Part shown: piece after piece, positions 16,065-25,235 of the stretch | How the letters are laid out: each line of letters begins with the position of its first letter | Position numbering within the stretch: the first letter of the stretch is position 1 | From: Neobacillus sp. CF12 | GTDB taxonomy: Bacteria > Bacillota > Bacilli > Bacillales > Cytobacillaceae | Direction of reading: 5' to 3' | Assembly: GCF_030348765.1 (NCBI RefSeq) | Contig: NZ_JAUCEU010000007.1 | Span: 4,275,501-4,339,500 of the forward strand | Length of the DNA: 64,000 bases | The notes under the pieces: generated by a model | The model's database searches: none | What the model was told of the DNA's origin: nothing | What the model saw: only the letters and a program-made list of their open reading frames with translations | Made by a program: the position numbers and the translations under genes

Positions 16065-19000
16065 ATGATTGTAACGTTAATAAACAAAGCAAGTATTAAT
16101 TCTATTACTCTTCCTGAGAAAATTAGAGGTCAATATTGGATTTATGATTGTAATGACAGGTCCAAGAAATTAATCGGGATTGAAGGTATCAACGGGGAAT
16201 GGATTCTAAAATCTAACAAAGATGTTAAAGTGTTAGACCATTCAGGAAAACACATTCGTAATACCGTACTAAGTCCGTTAAGTATCTACAATTTGGATAC
16301 GCAAGAACCCGATAATAAAACGATTGTGTTTATTGAACCAAGTACTGATGATCGCCAAACCTTCACGAAATATTTGGTAGATCAAGACACTGATATTACG
16401 ATTGGAAGAACCGATAAGAACGATGTCGTACTAAACAATCACTTTGTGTCGGCCTCACATGCAACACTATCATTTCGTAACGGAAAATGGAGCATTACCG
16501 ACCTTACCAGCACGAATGGGACTTTTGTCGATGGCGATCGCGTGAAGAGCAGGGACCTAAGTATTGGCGATATGATTTACATCATGGGTTACAAAATGAT
16601 TGTGGGAAGTTTCTTTGTTGCTTTTAATAACCCCGATGGGACACTTTCTTTAAAAAGTAAGGTCCTAAAACCATTTATGAATCAAAAAGCAGAGATTCCA
16701 GACGAAGAGGATGAATATGAAGCACCGGCAACGGATTACTTTTATCGTTCCCCTCGCTTTAAAAGAGACGTGGAGAAAGCTGTTATCAAAATAGACTCAC
16801 CGCCTCCAAATGCGATTGGTGAAGAGATGCCGTTGATGTTGGTGTTAGGTCCTTCTATGACGATGGGGATGGCGTCGATGGCGACAGCCACTTTTGCGGT
16901 CAATAATGCGATGGCTACGGGTGACTTTTCTAGAGCCATTCCTTCCATTGTTATGTCTGCGAGCATGCTTCTTGGAACGATTTTGTGGCCGGTACTGTCT
17001 AAGAAGTATGATATGAGACGAAGACGCAAAAAGGAAAAAATCCGCCAAGAAAAGTATAAAGAATATTTAGATAAAATCACCATTAAATTTAACGAAGAAG
17101 CTGAAAGGCAAGAAGAAATCTTGCGTGAAAATCATATTCCTGTCAATGACCTTAGCCGTCGAATAGATCAAGTTGACCGAAATCTATGGGAACGTGGCCT
17201 TGGTCAAAATGATTTTCTTAAGTTAAGAGTGGGTACAGGGAATGGTGTATTAGCTGCCGATATTTCGTATTCCGAAAAGAAATTCTCCATTGATGATGAC
17301 AATCTCGAAGAAGAATTGTACACCTTAGTGGAGTCTCCGAAAATCTTAAGGAACATACCTATTACCTTATCCTTGTTTGAAAATTACATATCAGGTGTGA
17401 TTGGAAATCGAAAACAAAGTGTTGAATTTGCAAAGGGATTGATTTTTCAATTAGCCGCGCTGTATAGCTATGATGAAGTGAAAATGGTGTTTGTCTATGA
17501 CCAAGAGGAAGAAGATGAATTTGGTTTTACCAAATGGCTGCCGCATGTTTGGAGTAATGATAATAAGTTCCGCTTTATTGCTACGAATAACAATGAAATA
17601 AAGGAAGTTTCAGCTTATATCGAAAAAGAAATTGAAGCCCGTTCAACTGTTAGTGACAGTAATATGGAAGATATCAAACCTTATTATATTGTTTTTGCGA
17701 TGAGCAAGCAGCTAGCGATTCGTGCCGAGATGTTAAAACAGGTTTATCTAAAGAAAAAGAATCTCTATATTTCTGTCGTTACTTTTTACGATGAACTTAA
17801 AAATCTGCCGAAGGAATGTACGATGGTTGTGGATTTGGATGAGAACAGCGGTAAACTGTTCGATAAAAATGATATCACGGGTAAATCCATTTCATTTGTT
17901 CCAGATCCACCATTAACTGCTGACCCAACTGAATTAAGTGTGAAGTTAGCGAATGTACCGCTCGATACGTTAGCGAACTCTTTTAATCTGCCAAAAATGG
18001 TTACGTTCTTAGAGCTATTTGGAGTGGGAAAAGTTGAACACTTAAATGCATTAACCCGCTGGAAGGACAATGATCCAACAAAATCATTGGAAGCAGCGGT
18101 GGGTGTGGATACATTGGGTGAGTTATTTAAGCTCGATTTACATGAAAAGTTCCATGGACCGCATGGCTTGGTGGCAGGGATGACGGGTTCTGGTAAGTCT
18201 GAATTTATCATTTCCTATATCTTGTCATTGGCCGTTAACTATCATCCGAATGAAGTCGCGTTTATCTTGATTGACTATAAAGGCGGCGGTATGGCTAAAT
18301 CCTTTGAAAACCTGCCGCACACCGCTGGGATTATCACCAACTTAGATGGTGCGGCCATTAAACGTTCGTTGATCTCGATTGAAAGTGAATTGAAGCGCCG
18401 GCAGGCTATTTTTGCACAAGCCAGCAAACAGGTTGGCGAAAGCAATATCGATATTTACAACTATCAAAAGCTCTACCGTGAAGGTGTTGTATCTGAACCA
18501 TTGCAGCATTTGTTCATCATTTCCGATGAGTTCGCGGAGTTAAAAACACAGCAGCCAGAATTTATGGCTCAACTGATTAGTGCAGCCCGTATCGGCCGAA
18601 GCTTAGGTGTCCATTTGATATTGGCCACACAAAAACCGAGTGGTGTGGTAGATGATCAAATCTGGAGTAACTCTAAATTTAGGGTGAGTTTGAAAGTTCA
18701 AGAACGTGCAGACAGTATGGACATGCTCAAACGTCCTGACGCGGCTGAACTTACCGATACCGGACGCTTTTATCTGCAGGTCGGTTATAACGAATTATTT
18801 GAAATGGGTCAGTCTGCTTGGGCAGGTGCACCATATTATCCTTCTGATAAAGTGGTTGTGGAAAAGGATACTAGTGTTGTGGTTATTGACCGCAATGGCC
18901 GCCCGATGAAAGAAGCGAAAATCGATAAGAAGAAAAACCTGTTTGCCAATCCAAAAAAGCAGATGGATGTAATCACCGATTATTTAAGTACGATTGCGCA

Positions 19001-20654
19001 GGAAGAACAGATTAAAATACGTCCACTATGGCTTGAGCCTATACCAGCTTTGATTCTATTAGATGATGTAAAAGAAAAATATACGCTGGGCCATGAGAAT
19101 TCATTTGTACTGAATCCGGTCATCGGTGAGTACGATGATCCGGCAAGACAACAACAATGCTTGCTGCGTCTGCCGCTAACACAAGAAGGAAATACGATTG
19201 TGTACGGTGTAGCAGGAAGTGGAAAAACAACTTTCTTAAATACCATGGTCTACTCCCTTATTCAGGAGCATACGCCAGACGAAGTCCATATCTATTTACT
19301 AGATTTCGCCTCTGAGACCTTACGTGCGTTTGCAAAAGCGCCTCATGTCGGGGATGTCATTCTTTCCTACGAGAGTGAGAAGATTAGTAATTTATTTAAA
19401 CTGCTTCAAAGTGAATTGGAAAATAGGAAGAAGTTATTTGCGGATTATGGCGGCGACCTCGCTTCTTATTTACGTGCAACTGGAGAAAAGATGCCATCGA
19501 TTGTGGTTGGTGTCAATAACTTTGCGGCTTTTACTGAAATGTACGAAGAAAAAGAAACAGCGGTATCCTTCCTGTCACGTGAAGGAACGAAGTACGGTAT
19601 TTACTTTGTTTTAACAGCTCTAGGTACGAATGCTGTACGGTTCCGCTTGCTGCAAAACTTTAAGCAAATGCTCGTCCTGCAACTAAATGATGAATCCGAT
19701 TATGCTTCTATCGTTGGTAAAACAGATGGATTGTTCCCATCTAGATATAAAGGCAGAGGACTTGTGAAGAGAGACGCCATTTACGAGTTCCAGGTTGCTC
19801 AAATCACAGATGAATCTGTTCCATTTCAGTTTATTCAAAAAGAATCTGTGAAACTCCAGTCCGCTTGGAAAGGGGATATAGCTAGGAAGATTCCGATTTT
19901 ACCAGATCAAGTGGATGTGGAATTTTTATCCGAGTATGTTTCTGAGGAAAGTCTTACCATCCCAATTGGCGTTGAAAAGAACTCGCTTAACGTTCATTAT
20001 TATCCATTTGGAAAATCTTATATCCATATGATCTTATCTTCATCGACAGAACATCTAGGTTTCACCCATGATTTAGCTGCCTTCATGGCAAATCATGGTG
20101 GTTTTGATGTGACTGTGATGGATGGACAGCAAAGTTTTATTACGAAAGATAATCGTCATATGACCTATTATTCTACCGTTAAAGACTTTGAAAATACGGT
20201 ACATGCACTGTTTGAATTAGTGCTTTATCGTAATAACACTTACAAAGAGGCGATTGAAAAGGGTGTCGAAGCTGAACCTTTTGATCAAAAGGTGATCATT
20301 ATTAATTCAGTTGTGGCTTTGAAAAATGCTCTGTCAAAAGAAGGGGTAGAGAAACTTGGTTTAATTCTTGAAAAAGGTGATGCCAAGTACAACATGACGA
20401 TCCTATTTGCTGAGCAATCTAAGAATCTATCAGGAATCACGTTTGACAAATGGTATAAACAACATATGAATTCTGGTGATGGTATTTGGGTAGGCGGTGG
20501 GATTACTGACCAATTTAACCTAAAGGCTGCAAAAACCACTTCTGAAATGCGTGAAGACATGACTGCTGAATTTGGCTTCTCTTTGCAAAAAGGGAAGAGT
20601 ATAAAGGTTAAGCTATTAAACTCAGTAAAGGAGAATGGTGACAACGTTGAATAA
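16065..20654 (+). CDS. essC: Type VII secretion FtsK/SpoIIIE-family ATPase (EssC/YukB)
   Basis: 1529 residues, the usual size for EssC. Order: a degenerate N-terminal domain, an FHA domain (about 109-175; IGRTDKNDVVL, SASHATL, DLTSTNGT), two membrane helices (about 260-310), a coiled linker, then three ATPase domains. Domain 1 has Walker A GMTGSGKS at 705-712 and Walker B LFIISDEF. Domain 2 has Walker A GVAGSGKT at about 1048 but a Walker B site reading VVGVNNF instead of the acidic form. Domain 3 lacks a P-loop (SSSTEHLGFT). Only the first ATPase therefore looks fully active, as is common in this family. It is the motor for WXG100/LXG export and heads the operon. The FHA domain could read phosphothreonine made by the kinase at 27280. 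Confidence 0.93.
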   Translation: MIVTLINKASINSITLPEKIRGQYWIYDCNDRSKKLIGIEGINGEWILKSNKDVKVLDHSGKHIRNTVLSPLSIYNLDTQEPDNKTIVFIEPSTDDRQTFTKYLVDQDTDITIGRTDKNDVVLNNHFVSASHATLSFRNGKWSITDLTSTNGTFVDGDRVKSRDLSIGDMIYIMGYKMIVGSFFVAFNNPDGTLSLKSKVLKPFMNQKAEIPDEEDEYEAPATDYFYRSPRFKRDVEKAVIKIDSPPPNAIGEEMPLMLVLGPSMTMGMASMATATFAVNNAMATGDFSRAIPSIVMSASMLLGTILWPVLSKKYDMRRRRKKEKIRQEKYKEYLDKITIKFNEEAERQEEILRENHIPVNDLSRRIDQVDRNLWERGLGQNDFLKLRVGTGNGVLAADISYSEKKFSIDDDNLEEELYTLVESPKILRNIPITLSLFENYISGVIGNRKQSVEFAKGLIFQLAALYSYDEVKMVFVYDQEEEDEFGFTKWLPHVWSNDNKFRFIATNNNEIKEVSAYIEKEIEARSTVSDSNMEDIKPYYIVFAMSKQLAIRAEMLKQVYLKKKNLYISVVTFYDELKNLPKECTMVVDLDENSGKLFDKNDITGKSISFVPDPPLTADPTELSVKLANVPLDTLANSFNLPKMVTFLELFGVGKVEHLNALTRWKDNDPTKSLEAAVGVDTLGELFKLDLHEKFHGPHGLVAGMTGSGKSEFIISYILSLAVNYHPNEVAFILIDYKGGGMAKSFENLPHTAGIITNLDGAAIKRSLISIESELKRRQAIFAQASKQVGESNIDIYNYQKLYREGVVSEPLQHLFIISDEFAELKTQQPEFMAQLISAARIGRSLGVHLILATQKPSGVVDDQIWSNSKFRVSLKVQERADSMDMLKRPDAAELTDTGRFYLQVGYNELFEMGQSAWAGAPYYPSDKVVVEKDTSVVVIDRNGRPMKEAKIDKKKNLFANPKKQMDVITDYLSTIAQEEQIKIRPLWLEPIPALILLDDVKEKYTLGHENSFVLNPVIGEYDDPARQQQCLLRLPLTQEGNTIVYGVAGSGKTTFLNTMVYSLIQEHTPDEVHIYLLDFASETLRAFAKAPHVGDVILSYESEKISNLFKLLQSELENRKKLFADYGGDLASYLRATGEKMPSIVVGVNNFAAFTEMYEEKETAVSFLSREGTKYGIYFVLTALGTNAVRFRLLQNFKQMLVLQLNDESDYASIVGKTDGLFPSRYKGRGLVKRDAIYEFQVAQITDESVPFQFIQKESVKLQSAWKGDIARKIPILPDQVDVEFLSEYVSEESLTIPIGVEKNSLNVHYYPFGKSYIHMILSSSTEHLGFTHDLAAFMANHGGFDVTVMDGQQSFITKDNRHMTYYSTVKDFENTVHALFELVLYRNNTYKEAIEKGVEAEPFDQKVIIINSVVALKNALSKEGVEKLGLILEKGDAKYNMTILFAEQSKNLSGITFDKWYKQHMNSGDGIWVGGGITDQFNLKAAKTTSEMREDMTAEFGFSLQKGKSIKVKLLNSVKENGDNVE

Positions 20655-20898
20655 AGTACTTGTTGAAATCTTCCTTCCTGCTGCTGACACACGTTTTGAT
20701 GTGTACATACCATTAGAAAGCCAAATGAGCGAAGTACTTCAATTAGTATCCGTTTTGCTAAGCGACTTATCTCATGGAAAATACAAAGCCAATGGCAGCG
20801 CAGTTTTATGCGATGCAGCCACTGGAATTATTTACAATATTAACATGCCTGTTTGTGAACTGGGGATTAAAAACGGTTCTAAACTGATGTTGATATAG
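20635..20898 (+). CDS. YukD/EsaB ubiquitin-like type VII accessory protein
   Basis: 87 residues from the ATG at 20635, overlapping the essC end by 20 bp. GTG (20638) or TTG (20647) starts fit the ggag site about as well, so the first few residues are uncertain. The sequence (VEIFLPAADTRFDVYIP... ending GSKLMLI) has the small beta-grasp pattern of YukD, a cytosolic ubiquitin-like protein required for type VII secretion in Bacillus and Staphylococcus. The lack of a C-terminal Gly-Gly agrees with a non-conjugating role. Confidence 0.85.
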   Translation: MVTTLNKVLVEIFLPAADTRFDVYIPLESQMSEVLQLVSVLLSDLSHGKYKANGSAVLCDAATGIIYNINMPVCELGIKNGSKLMLI

Positions 20899-20927
20899 AT
20901 TATTACGGACAGAAGGGAGATAGAAAA

Positions 20928-21230
20928 ATGGGAAAAGTAATTAAAGTAACACCGCAAGAACTAGAAACGGCTTCTAAAAAAATGGCAGAACTATCCGAAA
21001 CGTACACTGGTATCTATACCCAACTGATGCAGGCAGCACAAACAATGGGTTCAGCATGGGAGGGTGAAGATAACCTTGCGTTTGTTGATCAAATCAATGG
21101 ATTTAACGATGATTTAAAAAGTATGGCAGATAAACTTCTAACCGCAAGTCAAGCGCTTGAGACACAAAGAGCCAATTATGCACAAATGCAAGATAGTAAT
21201 ACAGCTCAAGTAAGAAGATTAACAAACTAA
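20928..21230 (+). CDS. WXG100-family protein (EsxA/YukE-like), pair 1 member A
   Basis: 100 residues forming a two-helix hairpin with W44-E-G46 in the turn (SAWEGEDN). These proteins are exported as dimers by EssC-type ATPases and act as substrates or secretion partners. The tail (NYAQMQDSN) has a tyrosine but not a clean Y-x-x-x-D/E signal. A gaaggga site precedes the ATG. It is immediately followed by a second WXG100 gene, so a heterodimer is likely (inference). Confidence 0.9.
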   Translation: MGKVIKVTPQELETASKKMAELSETYTGIYTQLMQAAQTMGSAWEGEDNLAFVDQINGFNDDLKSMADKLLTASQALETQRANYAQMQDSNTAQVRRLTN

Positions 21231-21254
21231 TTGAATAAAAAAGGAGTGAGGGAA

Positions 21255-21560
21255 ATGGCTGGACAAATCAGAGTAAGCACGGCGCAAGTTGGCGATATTG
21301 CCAAAACAATCGAAGGGTTGAACGAAAGACTTGCTGAAGAGTTAAAAACAAGTCAGAAAACAATCCAAAATCTATCAAATACATGGGATGGGGAAGCAGC
21401 CCAAGCAACCATTGCTTCTTTTGATGAGTTTGCGGCAAAGTTTTTCCAAAACTATCAAGATATTCTTAACAGCTATGTAACATTTTTAAGAACAAACGTA
21501 GAACAAGGTTACTTCGAAACCGAAACAGCCAATATTAGTTTAGCTGACGCATTTAAATAA
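21255..21560 (+). CDS. WXG100-family protein, pair 1 member B
   Basis: 101 residues from the ATG preceded by aaaggagtgaggg. An in-frame TTG at 21231 lies before this ribosome site and is not used. W44-D-G46 lies in the helix turn, and the C-terminus carries GYFETE, a proper Y-x-x-x-E export signal, then a LADAFK end. It resembles the 24564 protein (GYTQTE, LADLFK), so the two pairs look like duplications of one pair. A hairpin follows at 21576. Confidence 0.9.
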   Translation: MAGQIRVSTAQVGDIAKTIEGLNERLAEELKTSQKTIQNLSNTWDGEAAQATIASFDEFAAKFFQNYQDILNSYVTFLRTNVEQGYFETETANISLADAFK

Positions 21561-21575
21561 GGTATTTACGCTTGC

Positions 21576-21608
21576 GCTAAAGGCGATGGAGTCCCATCGT
21601 CTTTAGCA
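21576..21608 (+). terminator. Intra-operon hairpin
   Basis: A 14-bp stem gctaaaggcgatgg / ccatcgtctttagc with a 5-base loop and no strong T-run. It lies between the second WXG100 gene and the lipoprotein gene. Such a hairpin can protect upstream mRNA or act as a leaky terminator, favouring abundant WXG100 proteins over the distal genes (inference). Confidence 0.5.
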
Positions 21609-21711
21609 GCATCTAAAAATGAAAATAACTTCGTAACGGGTTTATATAGTGTTCGCAACAATTGCTGTTAAAATCGTAAAACCGATTTTAACGTGGAAAG
21701 GCGTTGTATTC

Positions 21712-22461
21712 ATGAGAAAAGTAAAAATTGCAGCATTGTCATTGTTAGCCATTATTTCTTTATTGGGAGTGAGTGGGTGTATGAGTTTCTTTTCAAAAGG
21801 TGAGGATCGGGCGGATATCGCTAAAAAACTCTTGAAGGAAAAGTATAATGAGGATTTTAGCATTTATACGTCTGGTGAAGGGTATGGAACCTTGACCGGT
21901 AACACATTTAAAGTAGTAGCTTCGCCGGAAGGAAATAAAGATTTAATGTTTGAAGCAAAGGTCCAAAAGGAAGGTAAGTGGATGATTGATGAATACGTTG
22001 AGGCACTCCTCGAAGATGAAATCAAACAGACTGCCAGTGACAAGATCCGAGAACTAACGGATGATTTTTTCTTAAAAATATATGTCGGTTTTGCCGATAC
22101 TGATTATACAGATAAAAGTAAGGTTTCATTGGAGGATTTCTCCAAAGGGTATACGAATGTTCCCATTGTTCTTACCTTGCTGTTGGATAAAACTGCCATG
22201 ACCAACATTGAAGCAGAGAAGGAGTTCCAAGTGTATCAGGAATTATTTGCTGAAAAGCTCCCCATAAATGCCGCACTTGAAATCTACTATACAGACACAG
22301 AGACACTACAAAAGTCCGAGGAATATTTTAAGAAAAATGCCGAGACTTATGATGATTTTGATCAAATGCTGGAAGGGTTCAAAGAAAATGGCTTCGGCAT
22401 CAATGAAGGACAGATCAATATTCCTATAGATCAATTTATTGAGCAAAGACAGGTGCAGTAA
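21712..22461 (+). CDS. Lipoprotein, possible immunity partner of the adjacent lipase
   Basis: 249 residues from the ATG after ggaaaggcg. It has a short signal peptide with lipobox GVSGC at about residues 18-22, so the mature protein is lipid-anchored outside the membrane. The mature part is acidic and repetitive in predicted structure (SIYTSGEGYGTL, then QKEGKWMIDEY), similar in style to cystatin-like lipoproteins of Bacillota. It stops 3 bp before the lipase gene. In Staphylococcus aureus the type VII lipase TslA is neutralised by lipoproteins encoded beside it, so an immunity role is a reasonable inference here. A structural role in the secretion machine is the alternative. Confidence 0.75.
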   Translation: MRKVKIAALSLLAIISLLGVSGCMSFFSKGEDRADIAKKLLKEKYNEDFSIYTSGEGYGTLTGNTFKVVASPEGNKDLMFEAKVQKEGKWMIDEYVEALLEDEIKQTASDKIRELTDDFFLKIYVGFADTDYTDKSKVSLEDFSKGYTNVPIVLTLLLDKTAMTNIEAEKEFQVYQELFAEKLPINAALEIYYTDTETLQKSEEYFKKNAETYDDFDQMLEGFKENGFGINEGQINIPIDQFIEQRQVQ

Positions 22462-22463
22462 CC

Positions 22464-24056
22464 ATGCCACATTCGGATCAAGATCTATTTGTCGCCTCGC
22501 AGCTTGCTTATTATGAAATTAGTGATACGGATATCTCCTTTTTGACCAAGCAAGGAATTGAACCCACCTTGGCAAATATCCTTAAATACAAACCCGAGAT
22601 TAAGAAAACGCTGGAGAACAACTTAGCCAATGCAGAATCTGGTTCTATTGAGGCAACAAGAGCCCAAGGAGATATGGATTTATATAATAGCTTTGTATCG
22701 CCTAATTCGCAGTACAGTAATTGGAAGGTTGTTGATGTAAATGATGACAACAATCAATCCGGATTTTATGGTCTGTTAATTGAAACGAGTCCGAATAATG
22801 CGGTTGTTGGATTTAGGGGCAGTGAATCCCACGGCAATCAGTTTGAAAAAGACTGGCTTCAAACGGATTTTAAAATGATCAATGAGGGTGTCGGTGTCGA
22901 GCAGCAGAGGATTGCTGCACAGTATATGGCCGAAATAAATTCTAAATATTCATATGATACGTATGCTACCGCAGGACACTCACTCGGAGGAAACTTATCT
23001 TTCTATGCGGCGATCACAGCACCGCCGGAAATGAGGGCGAAAATCCTCCAGGCATTAAATGGAGATGGTCCCGGGTTCGCCGAGGAATTTCTAACGAATC
23101 CTCTTTTTGCAGAGGGAATTCGAGATATGGCCGGGAAAATGGACCATTATCAGTGGTCATTAGTAGGGGCCATTTTAAATCCTGTTCCCGGTTCTAATTA
23201 CATGTCGCTTCAAACAAAACATAATGTGTATGGCGAATATGGCTTAGGGCCATTAACTGCCAAACATAGTATGACATTTGTTGGTTTTGATGAGCATGGC
23301 CGTGTCATTAAAGGGGAAATGGATCGTTTTGCCGAAAGCATTGGCAGATTCACACGGGAGCTGGATGAACTGCCAGCTGGAGTAGCAAACTCATTTATTC
23401 ATGCGGTGGAAGGCTTCATGTCTCTTCCTGATGGTCAAAAGAAACTATTGGCCGGGGCGTTCATTGCACATGTTGCGATTTTTCTTGCCACCCACCCTAC
23501 TGTCTTGATTGCGACAGTGCTTATCGGGGCAACGCTTGCGGTCATCTATTGGATCAATCCAGAGTTTTTTGGCGAAGTGTTAATCCCGTTTATCCTTGAT
23601 GCCCTTTCGTTTACGGCAGATATGGTGCAAAAGTTGATCGATGGCGTTACGACTGTTATTGCGGCAGTGCTTGAGGCTGCTAATATGGCGAAGGAGTTCA
23701 TTAATAACGTCATTGCCAAGGTCGTAGAAGTGTTCACAGAATTTACTTCGTGGGCGAGAAAGCTTTTTAACCCAGGTTATCGATATGCGAGCAGCCATCC
23801 TTACATCAAAATCGATACTCAAAGACTACGAGAATATGCTCAGCGCTTAAGCACAGTCAATAAGAGATTGAACCATCTTGACCGAAGTCTTGACTCGCTT
23901 TATACCAAGGTAGGACTCTTGGATGTATGGAGTTTGATGCAGGCAGATTTGATGACAGGGGAAAGCTGGAGAATTAATCGATGTATTTCCTATTTGGAAG
24001 AAACATTAGAAGATTTTGAATCGGCGGAACGGAAGATTATGAATCAACTGGGATAG
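22464..24056 (+). CDS. Type VII-associated lipase (DUF2974/Mbeg1-like) with C-terminal helical domain; candidate effector
   Basis: 530 residues. Residues 1-290 are an alpha/beta hydrolase: VVGFRGSE, nucleophile elbow AGHSLGGN (Ser173), GDGPGF with the likely acid, and KHSMTF with the likely His near 267. Then comes a hydrophobic region (about 330-370; IFLATHPTVLIATVLIG) and a C-terminal helical region (about 440-530) that resembles an LXG/WXG-type targeting helix bundle. No signal peptide is present. Enzyme first and targeting domain last is the reverse arrangement known for the S. aureus type VII lipase TslA. Flanking lipoprotein (upstream) and 69-residue helical protein (downstream) fit immunity and secretion-partner roles. 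Substrate is probably a membrane phospholipid or glyceride (family inference). Confidence 0.82.
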   Translation: MPHSDQDLFVASQLAYYEISDTDISFLTKQGIEPTLANILKYKPEIKKTLENNLANAESGSIEATRAQGDMDLYNSFVSPNSQYSNWKVVDVNDDNNQSGFYGLLIETSPNNAVVGFRGSESHGNQFEKDWLQTDFKMINEGVGVEQQRIAAQYMAEINSKYSYDTYATAGHSLGGNLSFYAAITAPPEMRAKILQALNGDGPGFAEEFLTNPLFAEGIRDMAGKMDHYQWSLVGAILNPVPGSNYMSLQTKHNVYGEYGLGPLTAKHSMTFVGFDEHGRVIKGEMDRFAESIGRFTRELDELPAGVANSFIHAVEGFMSLPDGQKKLLAGAFIAHVAIFLATHPTVLIATVLIGATLAVIYWINPEFFGEVLIPFILDALSFTADMVQKLIDGVTTVIAAVLEAANMAKEFINNVIAKVVEVFTEFTSWARKLFNPGYRYASSHPYIKIDTQRLREYAQRLSTVNKRLNHLDRSLDSLYTKVGLLDVWSLMQADLMTGESWRINRCISYLEETLEDFESAERKIMNQLG

Positions 24057-24067
24057 GGGGATGGTCC

Positions 24068-24277
24068 ATGAGTGCTCAGCATGAGCTGTATTATATCAAA
24101 CAAGAGCTTCAAAGCATTATTAACGAAATTGAAAGTATTGCAGCAGGGATTGATAGCGGCTTTGAAGGGATCGGAAATGAAAAATGTGCCTCAAGGCTTT
24201 ATAAAATTGCCGACCATTATAGGGATGTTAATCGAAAACTAAGTAATATTGATACCTCCAAAGTGAAGGAAGCGTAA
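24068..24277 (+). CDS. Small helical protein, likely secretion partner of the lipase
   Basis: 69 residues, starting at an ATG after ggggg, 11 bp downstream of the lipase stop. It is predicted entirely helical with heptad-like spacing (YYIKQELQSIINEIESI) and a single Cys. It is shorter than WXG100 proteins and lacks the W-x-G turn. Small helical proteins encoded next to LXG effectors (Lap/DUF3130 or DUF5082 type) bind the targeting domain to complete the export signal; this one fits by size and position, not by recognised family. Confidence 0.6.
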   Translation: MSAQHELYYIKQELQSIINEIESIAAGIDSGFEGIGNEKCASRLYKIADHYRDVNRKLSNIDTSKVKEA

Positions 24278-24307
24278 TGGTTGATTCTCGGTGTGGGATC
24301 AGAATTA

Positions 24308-24502
24308 AAATAGGCGGAGAATTTCCGGCTAATGTATATAGTGGGGCTTAAGAAGCAGATATAAGCGGAGAAATTCCGGTTAACAGCTCTAAATAAGCCA
24401 AAAGCCAACGATTTGGATCAAATAACCGGAAAAACTCCGCTTATTTGTAAGGTTTTATAAGGATTTTCCAATTTAACCGGAATTCCTCCGCTTATTTTTC
24501 AA
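24308..24502. repeat. ~195 bp palindrome-rich repeat, copy A (inverted relative to 35990-36183)
   Basis: Made of units such as aataggcggagaatttccg, tataagcggagaaattccgg and aaccggaaaaactccgcttatt. The reverse complement of 35990-36183 aligns along the whole copy with most bases identical, sharing gcttaagaagca, gctctaaataag, gatttggat and aaggattttccaattta. It lies in the only large gap inside the type VII locus. Each unit is itself a small hairpin. Confidence 0.78.
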
Positions 24503-24563
24503 ATACGATGAAATCATTAGCATACAAAGTGCCTTCAATACTAAATGGAAAGAAGGGATAACA

Positions 24564-24869
24564 ATGGCTGATTTAATAAAAGTAGATACCGGACGTGTGG
24601 CTGCGGCTGCAACTACTATTGCTGCCTATAATAATAGAATCAGAGATGACTTTTCATCTGTCGAGTCTGCAATTCGGGCACTGAATAGTGTCTGGGATAG
24701 TAGTGCTGCTGAGCAGGCGATGGATTCCTTCTATAATATAAAGAATACTTATCATGAACCGAGATATACAGTAATGAATAATTATGTGAAATTTCTACAA
24801 CAGCAGGTTGATCCCGGCTACACACAGACAGAAACAGTGAACACATTTTTGGCGGATTTGTTTAAATAA
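24564..24869 (+). CDS. WXG100-family protein, pair 2 member B
   Basis: 101 residues with a VWDSSA turn (W-x-S variant of the W-x-G motif) and a C-terminal GYTQTE export signal (Y-x-x-x-E), ending LADLFK. The ending matches that of the 21255 protein, indicating common descent. An agaaggg site precedes the ATG. It follows the repeat-filled gap, so a separate promoter is possible. Confidence 0.88.
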   Translation: MADLIKVDTGRVAAAATTIAAYNNRIRDDFSSVESAIRALNSVWDSSAAEQAMDSFYNIKNTYHEPRYTVMNNYVKFLQQQVDPGYTQTETVNTFLADLFK

Positions 24870-24900
24870 AAATCAGCCATTTGCAGGAGGGGGATATCTT

Positions 24901-25206
24901 TTGAGTCAGTTTATAAAAGTAAACCATAGTCAGTTTGAGAATGCTGCAGATGCCATTGATACCTACCTAACAAGTCAGAAAAAAAACATGGCAGCAGCTG
25001 AGAGTGAAGTAAAGAACCTTGAAGCCACTTGGCAGGGAACAGATTCAAAACATTTCCAGCAGCAGTGGAATAAGGTGGATGACAATGATTCTACTTCAAA
25101 GAATATGACGAAAGCATTGGAGAATTATGCAAAGTTTTTAAGATATGCTGTAAGCCAATATAAGGAAGCACAATCGAAAGCAGTTAATAGAGCAAATTGG
25201 TTATAA
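24901..25206 (+). CDS. WXG100-family protein, pair 2 member A
   Basis: 101 residues from a TTG start after a very strong aggaggggg site. The helix turn reads TWQGTDS (W-x-G). The tail (YKEAQSKAVNRANWL) lacks the full Y-x-x-x-E signal, like the 20928 protein. Each pair thus has one signal-bearing and one signal-poor member, as in EsxA/EsxB-type heterodimers. Confidence 0.88.
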   Translation: MSQFIKVNHSQFENAADAIDTYLTSQKKNMAAAESEVKNLEATWQGTDSKHFQQQWNKVDDNDSTSKNMTKALENYAKFLRYAVSQYKEAQSKAVNRANWL

Positions 25207-25235
25207 GATTAGAATTCTGATAGCAGGAGATATTT

